Positions 57,101 to 64,000 of a DNA stretch of 64,000 nt are shown here, one piece after another (within the stretch, counting starts at the first letter, position 1; each line of letters begins with the position of its first letter). Made by a program: the position numbers and the translations under genes. The notes under the pieces are model-generated. The model had not been told where the DNA came from, did not search any database, and worked only from the letters and a program-made list of their open reading frames with translations. The DNA lies in NCBI RefSeq assembly GCF_002218045.2, contig NZ_AP018685.1:2704303-2768302 (forward strand). Direction: 5' to 3'. This DNA is from Vibrio rumoiensis. Lineage in GTDB: Bacteria; Pseudomonadota; Gammaproteobacteria; Enterobacterales; Vibrionaceae.

Positions 57101-57631
57101 TTAAGACATTAATGCGTCACTCAAACGGTTCAAACGACCGCGAGTTGAGTTGTCGATTATTAAGTCTCCGGCTCGAATAATAACTCCACTAAGTAGAGTC
57201 TCATCTACACTGCAATTCAGCTTTACTTTACGATCAAGACGCTGCTCGAGTTTTTTGCTGATTTCTGCCATTTGTGTCTCTGTTAATGCCGTAGCCGAAA
57301 CCACATTTACATCAACTTGATTTTCTAATTCTTTTTTAAGAATCAAAAACTCTTCACAAATTTCAGGAAGGGCCTTTAAGCGGCCATTCTCGGCAAGCAC
57401 TTTTAAAAAGTTTTTACCGTTTTCATCAAACTCAGCACAAATCGAAACAAAGATTTCAGCTAATTGATCAGCGGCAAGCGCTTTGTTCAATAAGCTAACC
57501 ACACCTTCATTTCTTGCGACTTCAGCAGCAAAAGAAAGCATTTCAGACCATTGGTCTACCGCTTCTTTCTCAACCGAAAATTCAAAAGCTGCTTTAGCAT
57601 AGGGGCGTGCGATTGTAGTCAAATCAGACAT
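57101..57631 (-). CDS. atpH: ATP synthase subunit delta
   Basis: The delta subunit (176 aa) links the peripheral stalk to the top of F1. It begins TIARPYAKAAFEFSVE and has the OSCP-family C-terminal segment with KLNCSVDETLLSGVIIRAGD. Length is as in E. coli (177 aa). Placed between atpF and atpA. Confidence 0.97.
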   Translation of the reverse strand: MSDLTTIARPYAKAAFEFSVEKEAVDQWSEMLSFAAEVARNEGVVSLLNKALAADQLAEIFVSICAEFDENGKNFLKVLAENGRLKALPEICEEFLILKKELENQVDVNVVSATALTETQMAEISKKLEQRLDRKVKLNCSVDETLLSGVIIRAGDLIIDNSTRGRLNRLSDALMS

Positions 57632-57646
57632 ATGCTGCCCCTCTAG

Positions 57647-58117
57647 TTACAATTTTGCAGTAATATCGTCGAGAATATCTTGGTTTACGCTCTGATCAAT
57701 AGAACGCTCCAGAATTTTCTCAGCACCGGCGATCGCTAATACAGCGACTTGCTTACGAAGTTCATCGCGAGCGCGATTGCGTTCAGTTTCAATTTCAGCA
57801 CGGCCTTGATCTAGGATCTTTTGACGCTCAGTTTGAGCTTCAAGTTGGCTTTCTTCTAAAATCTGACTTTTACGCTTATTCGCTTGCTCGATGATCTCAG
57901 CAGCCGCTTTTTTTGCTTCTTTCAATTTATCTGAAGCATTAGCTTGCGCCAGGCTCAAGTCTTTAGCTGCGCGGTCAGCGGCTGCTAAACCATCAGCAAT
58001 ATTTTTCTGACGATTTTCGATTGCTGCCATTAGTGGCGGCCATACATATTTCATGCAGAACCACACAAACAGCACGAATGCTATCGCTTGACCTAACAGA
58101 GTTGCGTTAATGTTCAC
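57647..58117 (-). CDS. atpF: ATP synthase Fo subunit b
   Basis: The b subunit (156 aa) forms the peripheral stalk as a dimer. One N-terminal membrane helix (residues ~5-25, including FVLFVWFCMKYVWPPL) precedes a long charged coiled coil to the C-terminus. E. coli b is also 156 aa. Confidence 0.97.
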   Translation of the reverse strand: MNINATLLGQAIAFVLFVWFCMKYVWPPLMAAIENRQKNIADGLAAADRAAKDLSLAQANASDKLKEAKKAAAEIIEQANKRKSQILEESQLEAQTERQKILDQGRAEIETERNRARDELRKQVAVLAIAGAEKILERSIDQSVNQDILDDITAKL

Positions 58118-58167
58118 CGCACACTCTCCTTTGTTTGCAATTTAAAAACAAATACCGGGATGAAAAG

Positions 58168-58410
58168 TTATCCGGCGACCGCAAACATCACATACAGACC
58201 TAGACCAACAGCGATCATTGGAATCGCATCCACAAGGCCCATTACGATGAAGAACTGAGTACGTAGTAGAGGGATAAGATCTGGTTGGCGAGCTGCACCT
58301 TCTAGGAATTTACCACCTAGCATACCGATACCGATAGCTGCACCAATTGCCGCTAGACCCATCATGATAGCCGCAGCAATGTACAGCAGATCCATGTTTA
58401 AGTTTTCCAT
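58168..58410 (-). CDS. atpE: ATP synthase Fo subunit c
   Basis: The c-ring proteolipid (80 aa), two membrane helices joined by the polar loop ARQPDL. The ion-binding carboxylate is Asp61, in the same position as in E. coli, and the Gln/Glu/Ser pattern of sodium-binding c-rings is not seen, so a proton-driven enzyme is expected. Glycine-rich helix 1 (GAAIGIGMLGG) is intact. High expression is usual for this subunit. Confidence 0.98.
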   Translation of the reverse strand: MENLNMDLLYIAAAIMMGLAAIGAAIGIGMLGGKFLEGAARQPDLIPLLRTQFFIVMGLVDAIPMIAVGLGLYVMFAVAG

Positions 58411-58456
58411 TTATAACTCCAAGTTTTATCTGAATGTTATGTAAAAAATTTTTTGA

Positions 58457-59233
58457 TTAATGTTCTTCTGATGCTTGCGATAGGTACACTATCGTCAAAA
58501 TCATAAAGATAAATGCCTGTAGGGTGATGATCAATATGTGGAAAATCGCCCATGGCACGGAGAGAACCCATTGAGACCACCAAGGCAGAAGCCCTGCGAT
58601 CAGAATGAAAATCAACTCACCCGCATACATATTACCGAATAAACGCAAGCCTAAAGAGACCGGTTTAGCCAGTAAAGTTACCCCTTCCAAAATTAGGTTA
58701 ATTGGAATAAAAGCCCAATGATTGAAAGGTTGTAAACCTAACTCTTTAGCAAACCCTGTGATACCTTTCATTTTGATGCTATAGAATAAAATCAAAATAA
58801 ATACACCAAGAGACATCGACATCGTAATGTTAACGTCAGCGGTAGGTACGACACGTAAATAAGGAATTCCCAAAAGAGTCGCAGTATGTGGAAGAAAATC
58901 GACCGGAATAAGATCCATTAGGTTCATTAGAAATACCCATCCGAAGACGGTTAAAGCTAATGGAGCAACTAATGCGTTCTTTCCATGGAAAATATCTTTT
59001 ACTGAGGCATCAACAAACTCGACGACCATCTCGACAAAGCACTGAAGCTTTCCTGGTACACCGCTAGTGGCTTTTTTGCCAACGCGGTAAAAGATCCACA
59101 TCATTAACGAGCCTAAAACGACCGAAAAGATTAATGAATCAATATTAAACGTCCAGAAACCGCTACCAGCTTGTAAGTTCGTAAGATGGTGTGAGATGTA
59201 CTCCTGAGGAGTTAATTCACCTGAACCAGCCAT
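58457..59233 (-). CDS. atpB: ATP synthase Fo subunit a
   Basis: Subunit a (258 aa) forms the ion half-channels beside the c-ring. It is strongly hydrophobic with five or six helices; the essential arginine lies in SLGLRLFGNMYAGELIF, and the last helix region has ITLQAFIFMILTIVYL. It has a normal ATG start and precedes atpE. Confidence 0.97.
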   Translation of the reverse strand: MAGSGELTPQEYISHHLTNLQAGSGFWTFNIDSLIFSVVLGSLMMWIFYRVGKKATSGVPGKLQCFVEMVVEFVDASVKDIFHGKNALVAPLALTVFGWVFLMNLMDLIPVDFLPHTATLLGIPYLRVVPTADVNITMSMSLGVFILILFYSIKMKGITGFAKELGLQPFNHWAFIPINLILEGVTLLAKPVSLGLRLFGNMYAGELIFILIAGLLPWWSQWVLSVPWAIFHILIITLQAFIFMILTIVYLSQASEEH

Positions 59234-59245
59234 TAGATATCCTGT

Positions 59246-59593
59246 CTAATTACGTTTGATAAAACCAAATGACATAATGCATTGCACAACAAAAGCTAAG
59301 ATATAGCCTGAAAAGAAAGTAATAAGATGCACTTCCGTGTACTTGAAAAAATACACAAAGAGAGCAACGGTGATTACAAACTTATAAGCTAAACCTATAT
59401 AGGCTTTCGCCATTACTTTTGCTGCCGTATCCGCGCCAGGCTTGTTTAAATACAAACTTGTTACGATATACGGGACGCAGTACACCAGCCCCCCAAAAAT
59501 GGCAGATTGACTCGCCATATCTCCCTGAACATACAAACTGATCAAGCTTAACGCGCCAACAACAATAAACTGAGTTAAAACTAAAAAATACAT
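59246..59593 (-). CDS. atpI: ATP synthase protein I
   Basis: A small membrane protein (115 aa with the ATG at 59593) with four hydrophobic helices, first gene of the atp operon and placed directly before atpB. AtpI assists assembly of the c-ring or ion transport in some species and is not part of the enzyme. Its sequence is not close to the E. coli AtpI; the call relies mainly on position and topology. A TTG at 59608 would add five residues; I prefer the ATG because a GGGTG sequence precedes it. Confidence 0.8.
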   Translation of the reverse strand: MYFLVLTQFIVVGALSLISLYVQGDMASQSAIFGGLVYCVPYIVTSLYLNKPGADTAAKVMAKAYIGLAYKFVITVALFVYFFKYTEVHLITFFSGYILAFVVQCIMSFGFIKRN

Positions 59594-59743
59594 TCTATTT
59601 ACACCCAATTACACTTATTTTTGGCTCAGTTGTATGCGCAGAACATACTACACCTTACTTTGCTTCTAATACAGAAAAGAGCAAGGCGTAAAATGATTAT
59701 TTTCACATTCTGTTAATTGTTTAGCGATATTATAGTAACAGAG

Positions 59744-60628
59744 TTAATTTATCCCTAACTTTGTGTTAAGGAGGGTCTCAAGCTGTTCAATATCTTCAAA
59801 ATCAATGGTAACTTTGCCTTTACCTTTGGCATTTCGGCGAATAACCACCTTAGTTCCAAATTGCTCTGATAACTTTTCCGCTAAACCTAATGCCGGAATA
59901 TCATCCTCAACAGGCTTGATTTCCACTGGCTCTAAATGTTTTTTGACTAGCGCTTCAGTTTGTCTAACGGTTAATTTCTTAGCAACTACAATTTTTGCAA
60001 CATTACTTTGATCACATAATTCAAGTGATAATAGGGCCCGCGCATGCCCCATTTCTAATTGTTTTGATATAACGCAATGCTTTACCTCTTCATCAAGCGT
60101 ATTGAGGCGCAGTAAATTCGTCACAGCAGTACGAGATTTACCTATCGCATCAGCCACTTGTTGATGCGTTAATTCAAACTCTTTTTGTAGCCTTTCGAGT
60201 GCTTGAGCTTCTTCAATCGCATTCAAATTTTCGCGTTGAATATTTTCAATTAACGCCATGGCAATAGCAGCGCGATCTTGGACGTTTTTTACCACACAAG
60301 GTACTTGATTCAATCCGGCTAACTTCGCGGCTCGCCAACGACGCTCACCGGCAATGATTTCATATTGAGATTCATTAAGTCTGCGGACGACTAAAGGTTG
60401 AATAATACCTTGAGAACGAATTGACGACGATAATTCTTCCAGAGCTTCTGGTTGAATATCTTTTCTAGGTTGGTATTTACCCGGGGATAATTGAGAAACA
60501 GAAATATCAGCCAAATGGCCTTCAGAAGAGAGAGCTTGGCTATGTGCCACTTTTTGTTGTTTTTCTCGAGCTAATGAGCTGGTAGAAAGCAGGGCATCAA
60601 GACCTTTACCTAAACCACGTTTAGACAT
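59744..60628 (-). CDS. parB: chromosome partitioning protein ParB
   Basis: ParB (294 aa) binds parS sites near the origin and spreads as a CTP-dependent clamp. The N-terminal ISVSQLSPGKYQPRKDI and GERRWRAAKLAGL form the CTP-binding fold (~37-115); a helix-turn-helix with LTHQQVADAIGKSRTAVTN lies near 155-175, and a C-terminal dimerisation domain ends the protein. It lies 36 bp after parA in the same direction. No parS sequence was recognised in the window. Confidence 0.97.
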   Translation of the reverse strand: MSKRGLGKGLDALLSTSSLAREKQQKVAHSQALSSEGHLADISVSQLSPGKYQPRKDIQPEALEELSSSIRSQGIIQPLVVRRLNESQYEIIAGERRWRAAKLAGLNQVPCVVKNVQDRAAIAMALIENIQRENLNAIEEAQALERLQKEFELTHQQVADAIGKSRTAVTNLLRLNTLDEEVKHCVISKQLEMGHARALLSLELCDQSNVAKIVVAKKLTVRQTEALVKKHLEPVEIKPVEDDIPALGLAEKLSEQFGTKVVIRRNAKGKGKVTIDFEDIEQLETLLNTKLGIN

Positions 60629-60664
60629 CTGAGGATTTTCCTTTATTTCTTATAATCAATAGGG

Positions 60665-61447
60665 TTAAGCCATGAGTGCTTGCGCTTCTTCGCGACGCAG
60701 CATTTCTCCGGCTAAAGCTAAATAAGCTTTAGAGCCTGCGGAATATTTATCATAATACATGGCAGGTTTACCATGGCTCGGTGCTTCAGCTAAGCGCACA
60801 TTACGTGGAATAACAGTACGGTACATTTTATCGCCAAAGTGTTTTTTTAGCTGTTCAGAAACATCGTTAGCTAAACGGTTTCTAGGGTCAAACATGGTAC
60901 GCAAAACCCCTTCAATTTTTAAATCATGATTAACTACAGCGGCTAATTTACTAATTGTGTCCATTAATGCGGTTAAGCCTTCTAAAGCAAAATATTCACA
61001 TTGCATTGGCACTAAAACGGAATGGGAAGCCGCCATGGCATTAACGGTCAATAAATTCAGCGCAGGTGGGCAATCAATAAAGATATAATCGTACTGTTGC
61101 CATACATCTGACAACGTATTTTTAAGGCGCAGTTCGCGAGCAAACACTTCCATTAATTGGATTTCAGCGGCCGTCACATCACCATTGGCGGCAATCAGGT
61201 CGTAACCAGCTGGCGTATTGCGGCACACCACTTCATCAAATGGTGTTTGTTCCACTAAAAGATCATAAGCCGTAAAATCAACATCATACTTATCGATGCC
61301 ACTCGCCATCGTCGCATTGCCTTGTGGATCTAAATCGATAACTAATACGTTTCTTTTCGTTGCAGCCATCGATGCAGCAAGGTTAACGCACGTTGTCGTT
61401 TTCCCTACACCACCTTTTTGATTGGCAATTGAAATGATTTTACCCAC
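60665..61447 (-). CDS. parA: chromosome partitioning ATPase ParA (Soj)
   Basis: ParA (260 aa) is a Walker-type ATPase that binds the nucleoid and moves ParB-parS complexes. The deviant Walker A motif KGGVGKTT is at residues 11-18, with DLDPQGNAT and FIDCPPALNLLTVNA following. It lacks the N-terminal helix-turn-helix of plasmid type Ia ParA, fitting a chromosomal Soj. The start codon is GTG. It lies between rsmG and parB. Confidence 0.97.
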   Translation of the reverse strand: MGKIISIANQKGGVGKTTTCVNLAASMAATKRNVLVIDLDPQGNATMASGIDKYDVDFTAYDLLVEQTPFDEVVCRNTPAGYDLIAANGDVTAAEIQLMEVFARELRLKNTLSDVWQQYDYIFIDCPPALNLLTVNAMAASHSVLVPMQCEYFALEGLTALMDTISKLAAVVNHDLKIEGVLRTMFDPRNRLANDVSEQLKKHFGDKMYRTVIPRNVRLAEAPSHGKPAMYYDKYSAGSKAYLALAGEMLRREEAQALMA

Positions 61448-61457
61448 GAATACCTCG

Positions 61458-62108
61458 TTATCCCTTTTTTTCCAAAATGATTAAGTGACGATCACCCTCT
61501 AACTCTGGAACTTGCAATACATGCACCTGAGAAACCGCTAATGATTCAGGTAATTGTGCTATTTCATCTTCTGGTAATTGGCCTTTTAACGCAAGAAAAA
61601 CGCCTTGATCGGTTTTTGGTAGATGATGGCACCATTCTACCATATCCATCATAGAAGCAAACGCACGGCTAATCACACCGTCAAAACCCACTTCAGGTTC
61701 GAACTCTTCCACTCTACTTTGAATGGGTTCAACATTATTGATCCCAAGTTCATGCAAGACTTGTTTTATAAAACGAATGCGTTTGCCTAAACTATCAAGC
61801 AACGTAAATTGATAACTTGGGTTCATTATTGCCAGTGGGATTCCAGGTAAGCCTGGGCCTGTACCGACATCAATAAAACGCTCCCCCACTAAAAATGGGC
61901 TCACAACGATACTATCCATAATATGTTTAACCAACATATCCATCGGATTACGCACTGATGTTAAGTTATAAGCTTTATTCCACTTATTCAACATTTGAAC
62001 GTAACCAGCAAGTTGATCACGTTGCAATTCAGAAACCTCAAGATCCGTTTGAGATAATAAACGATCAAGTTTTTCTCTCAATGGTTGATTCGTTAAACTG
62101 GGATTCAT
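61458..62108 (-). CDS. rsmG: 16S rRNA (guanine(527)-N(7))-methyltransferase
   Basis: RsmG (GidB) methylates G527 of 16S rRNA; loss gives low-level streptomycin resistance in many bacteria. The 216-aa protein has the SAM motif IDVGTGPGLPGIPLA (about residues 77-91) and the start segment NKWNKAYNLTSVR. Its ATG overlaps the mnmG stop codon (ATGA), indicating coupled translation. E. coli RsmG is 207 aa. Confidence 0.97.
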   Translation of the reverse strand: MNPSLTNQPLREKLDRLLSQTDLEVSELQRDQLAGYVQMLNKWNKAYNLTSVRNPMDMLVKHIMDSIVVSPFLVGERFIDVGTGPGLPGIPLAIMNPSYQFTLLDSLGKRIRFIKQVLHELGINNVEPIQSRVEEFEPEVGFDGVISRAFASMMDMVEWCHHLPKTDQGVFLALKGQLPEDEIAQLPESLAVSQVHVLQVPELEGDRHLIILEKKG

Positions 62109-64000
62109 GCAGCATCCCCTTTCTTCAACTGACCTTGTTTCTTTAAATGTACCAACAAAATAGAAATCGCCGCAGGCGTAATACCTGAAATACGCGAAGC
62201 AATCCCAATCGTTTCTGGTTTTGCGCTATTTAATTTCGCGACCACTTCGTTTGATAAACCTTTTACCTGAGCATAATCGAGCTCAACCGGTAATTTGGTA
62301 TTTTCATGACGCAGTGATTTTTCAATTTCTTCTTTTTGGCGCTGAATATATCCTTCGTATTTAACTTGGATCTCAACTTGTTCTGTCGCTTGAGGATCTT
62401 CCATCGTAGAAGAGAACACCTCTAAAGAGCTTAATTTCTCATAAGTCATTTCAGGGCGACGAAGAAGATCTTCACCATTCGCTTCTCGCGTAATTGGTGT
62501 TTTGAGTAATTGGTTTAACGTATCGATATTGGCAGATTTAGGGTTTACCCAAATATCTTTTAGACGCTGGCGCTCAAGCTCCATATTTTCAACTTTTTGA
62601 TTAAAGCGCGCCCAACGAGCATCATCGACTAAGCCTAGTTCACGACCTTTTTCGGTTAAACGTAAGTCGGCATTATCTTCACGTAGTAACAAACGGTATT
62701 CCGCACGAGAAGTGAACATTCGATAAGGTTCTTTGGTACCCATGGTTGAGAGATCATCAATCAGTACGCCCATGTAAGCTTCGTCGCGACGTGGGCTCCA
62801 TGAGTCTTTACCTTGAGTGAACAAAGAGGCATTAAGACCCGCCATCAAGCCTTGAGCAGCCGCTTCTTCATAACCGGTTGTACCGTTAATTTGGCCAGCA
62901 AAGAATAGACCTGAAATAAATTTGGTTTCATAGCTCTGCTTCAAATCGCGAGGATCAAAGAAATCATACTCAATCGCATAACCTGGACGAACGATCTGAG
63001 CATTTTCAAATCCTTTCATTGATTGAACGATCTTTACTTGAACATCAAACGGCAAACTGGTTGAAATGCCATTTGGGTATAATTCAGTGGTGGTTAAACC
63101 TTCTGGTTCAATGAAAATTTGATGGCTGTTTTTATCAGCAAATCGCATCACTTTATCTTCAATTGAAGGGCAATAGCGTGGGCCGATACCTTCAATGACA
63201 CCGGAGTACATCGGGCTACGATCTAAATTCGCACGGATCACATCGTGAGTTTGTTCATTGGTATGAGTAATAAAACATGGGATCTGCTGTGGATGATCGC
63301 TTTGTTTGCCCATAAAAGAAAAAACAGGGGTAGGATTATCACCATGTTGTTTTTCTAGAATATCAAGGTTTACCGTACGAGCATCAATACGAGGTGGTGT
63401 GCCAGTCTTGAGGCGATCAACTCGGAATGGAAGAGAGCGTAAACGATCCGCCAATGCGATGGAAGGTGGATCGCCTGCACGGCCACCTGAGAAGTTTTCC
63501 ATACCAATATGAATCTTACCGCCAAGGAAAGTTCCGACGGTTAGCACAACGGCTTTCGCTTTGAATTTTAAGCCCATTTGAGTGACCACACCGGTCACTT
63601 GATCATTTTCAACGATCACATCATCAACCGCTTGTTGAAAAAGACTTAAATTAGGCTGGTTTTCTAACGTCGTACGGACAGCATTTTTATATAAAATACG
63701 ATCAGCTTGCGCACGAGTTGCTCGTACTGCAGGACCTTTTGATGCGTTTAACGTTCTAAATTGAATGCCGCCTTTATCAATGGCTTGTGCCATTAATCCG
63801 CCTAGAGCATCGACTTCTTTTACTAAGTGCCCTTTGCCAATTCCGCCAATCGCTGGGTTACATGACATTTGACCTAAAGTGTCGATATTGTGAGTCAACA
63901 GCAATGTCTTTTGGCCTGTACGAGCAGACGCAAGAGCAGCTTCCGTTCCAGCATGGCCACCACCAACGACGATGACGTCAAAGTTTTCGTGATAAAACAT
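62105..64000 (-). CDS. mnmG: tRNA uridine-5-carboxymethylaminomethyl modification enzyme MnmG
   Basis: MnmG (GidA) with MnmE modifies the wobble uridine of several tRNAs. The 631-aa FAD protein starts MFYHENFDVIVVGGGHAGTE (FAD loop GGGHAGTEA, 13-21), with the signature CNPAIGGIGKGHLVKEVDAL and GYEEAAAQGLMAGLNA; the C-terminal helical domain binds MnmE. Its start codon occupies the final three bases of the window, so the gene is complete but its promoter, and likely oriC, lie outside. Confidence 0.97.
   Translation of the reverse strand: MFYHENFDVIVVGGGHAGTEAALASARTGQKTLLLTHNIDTLGQMSCNPAIGGIGKGHLVKEVDALGGLMAQAIDKGGIQFRTLNASKGPAVRATRAQADRILYKNAVRTTLENQPNLSLFQQAVDDVIVENDQVTGVVTQMGLKFKAKAVVLTVGTFLGGKIHIGMENFSGGRAGDPPSIALADRLRSLPFRVDRLKTGTPPRIDARTVNLDILEKQHGDNPTPVFSFMGKQSDHPQQIPCFITHTNEQTHDVIRANLDRSPMYSGVIEGIGPRYCPSIEDKVMRFADKNSHQIFIEPEGLTTTELYPNGISTSLPFDVQVKIVQSMKGFENAQIVRPGYAIEYDFFDPRDLKQSYETKFISGLFFAGQINGTTGYEEAAAQGLMAGLNASLFTQGKDSWSPRRDEAYMGVLIDDLSTMGTKEPYRMFTSRAEYRLLLREDNADLRLTEKGRELGLVDDARWARFNQKVENMELERQRLKDIWVNPKSANIDTLNQLLKTPITREANGEDLLRRPEMTYEKLSSLEVFSSTMEDPQATEQVEIQVKYEGYIQRQKEEIEKSLRHENTKLPVELDYAQVKGLSNEVVAKLNSAKPETIGIASRISGITPAAISILLVHLKKQGQLKKGDAA

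Noticed and set aside
59744..64000. parS sites near parAB-rsmG-mnmG
   Set aside because: No match to the TGTTTCACGTGAAACA palindrome was seen on reading either strand.

Overview
The window is chromosomal DNA of a gammaproteobacterium, very probably a Vibrio or close relative. The evidence is the order mnmG-rsmG-parA-parB-atpIBEFHAGDC-glmU (the origin-proximal block of Vibrio chromosome 1), the murB-birA-coaA-tRNA-tuf-secE-nusG-rplKA block, the close resemblance of almost every protein to Vibrionaceae/Enterobacteriaceae families, and short palindromic repeats of a Vibrio-like style. I do not name a species. No transposase, integrase, phage gene, CRISPR array or defence cluster was seen; this is mostly core genome.

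Layout. 1-3412 (minus): rplA (cut by the window edge), rplK, nusG, secE and tuf. 3512-3948 (minus): four tRNA genes (Thr, Gly, Tyr, Thr) in front of tuf. 4156-9075: coaA, birA, murB, a GNAT acetyltransferase and pssA. 9252-14832 (minus): a complete rRNA operon, 16S-23S-5S-tRNA-Asp, with two promoters, an A-tract upstream element, boxA motifs, RNase III processing stems and a terminator. 14952-18113: yrdA, yrdB, aroE, hemF and tsaC. 18232-20263: purEK with a PurR box and a long, highly folded leader. 20287-29752: yrdD-smg-dprA-LysM gene (minus) divergent from def-fmt-rsmB-trkA-trkH (plus). 29826-36618: trhA, an Spo0M-like gene, a repeat-rich gap, yihD, ccoG, srkA, dsbA and the acyltransferase yihG. 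36706-38230: comM, broken by a one-base frameshift. 38394-45121: the branched-chain amino acid operon ilvL-G-M-E-D-A with its attenuator. 45213-48696: murR divergent from murQ-murP (N-acetylmuramate use). 48814-51037: punR divergent from punC. 51165-59593: glmU and the F1Fo ATP synthase operon. 59744-64000: parB, parA, rsmG and mnmG; mnmG begins exactly at the last base of the window, so oriC of the main chromosome probably lies just beyond it.

How the genes work together: translation (ribosomal proteins, EF-Tu, tRNAs, rRNA, peptide deformylase, formyltransferase, rsmB, rsmG, mnmG, tsaC), transcription control (nusG), envelope and precursor supply (murB, glmU, pssA, murQP), energy (ATP synthase, ccoG), potassium uptake (trkAH), oxidative folding (dsbA), amino acid and purine synthesis (ilv, aroE, purEK) and chromosome partition (parAB).

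Most worth a second look: the comM frameshift inside the Walker B region; a ~266-bp multi-hairpin element between the purE promoter and its start codon; two further inverted-repeat elements (31758-32022 and 41582-41707) that appear to share a terminal motif; a possible small transcript or small ORF ending at a strong terminator at 31757; and a murQ control region with a CRP site centred at -41.5 and a perfect palindrome inside the promoter spacer.
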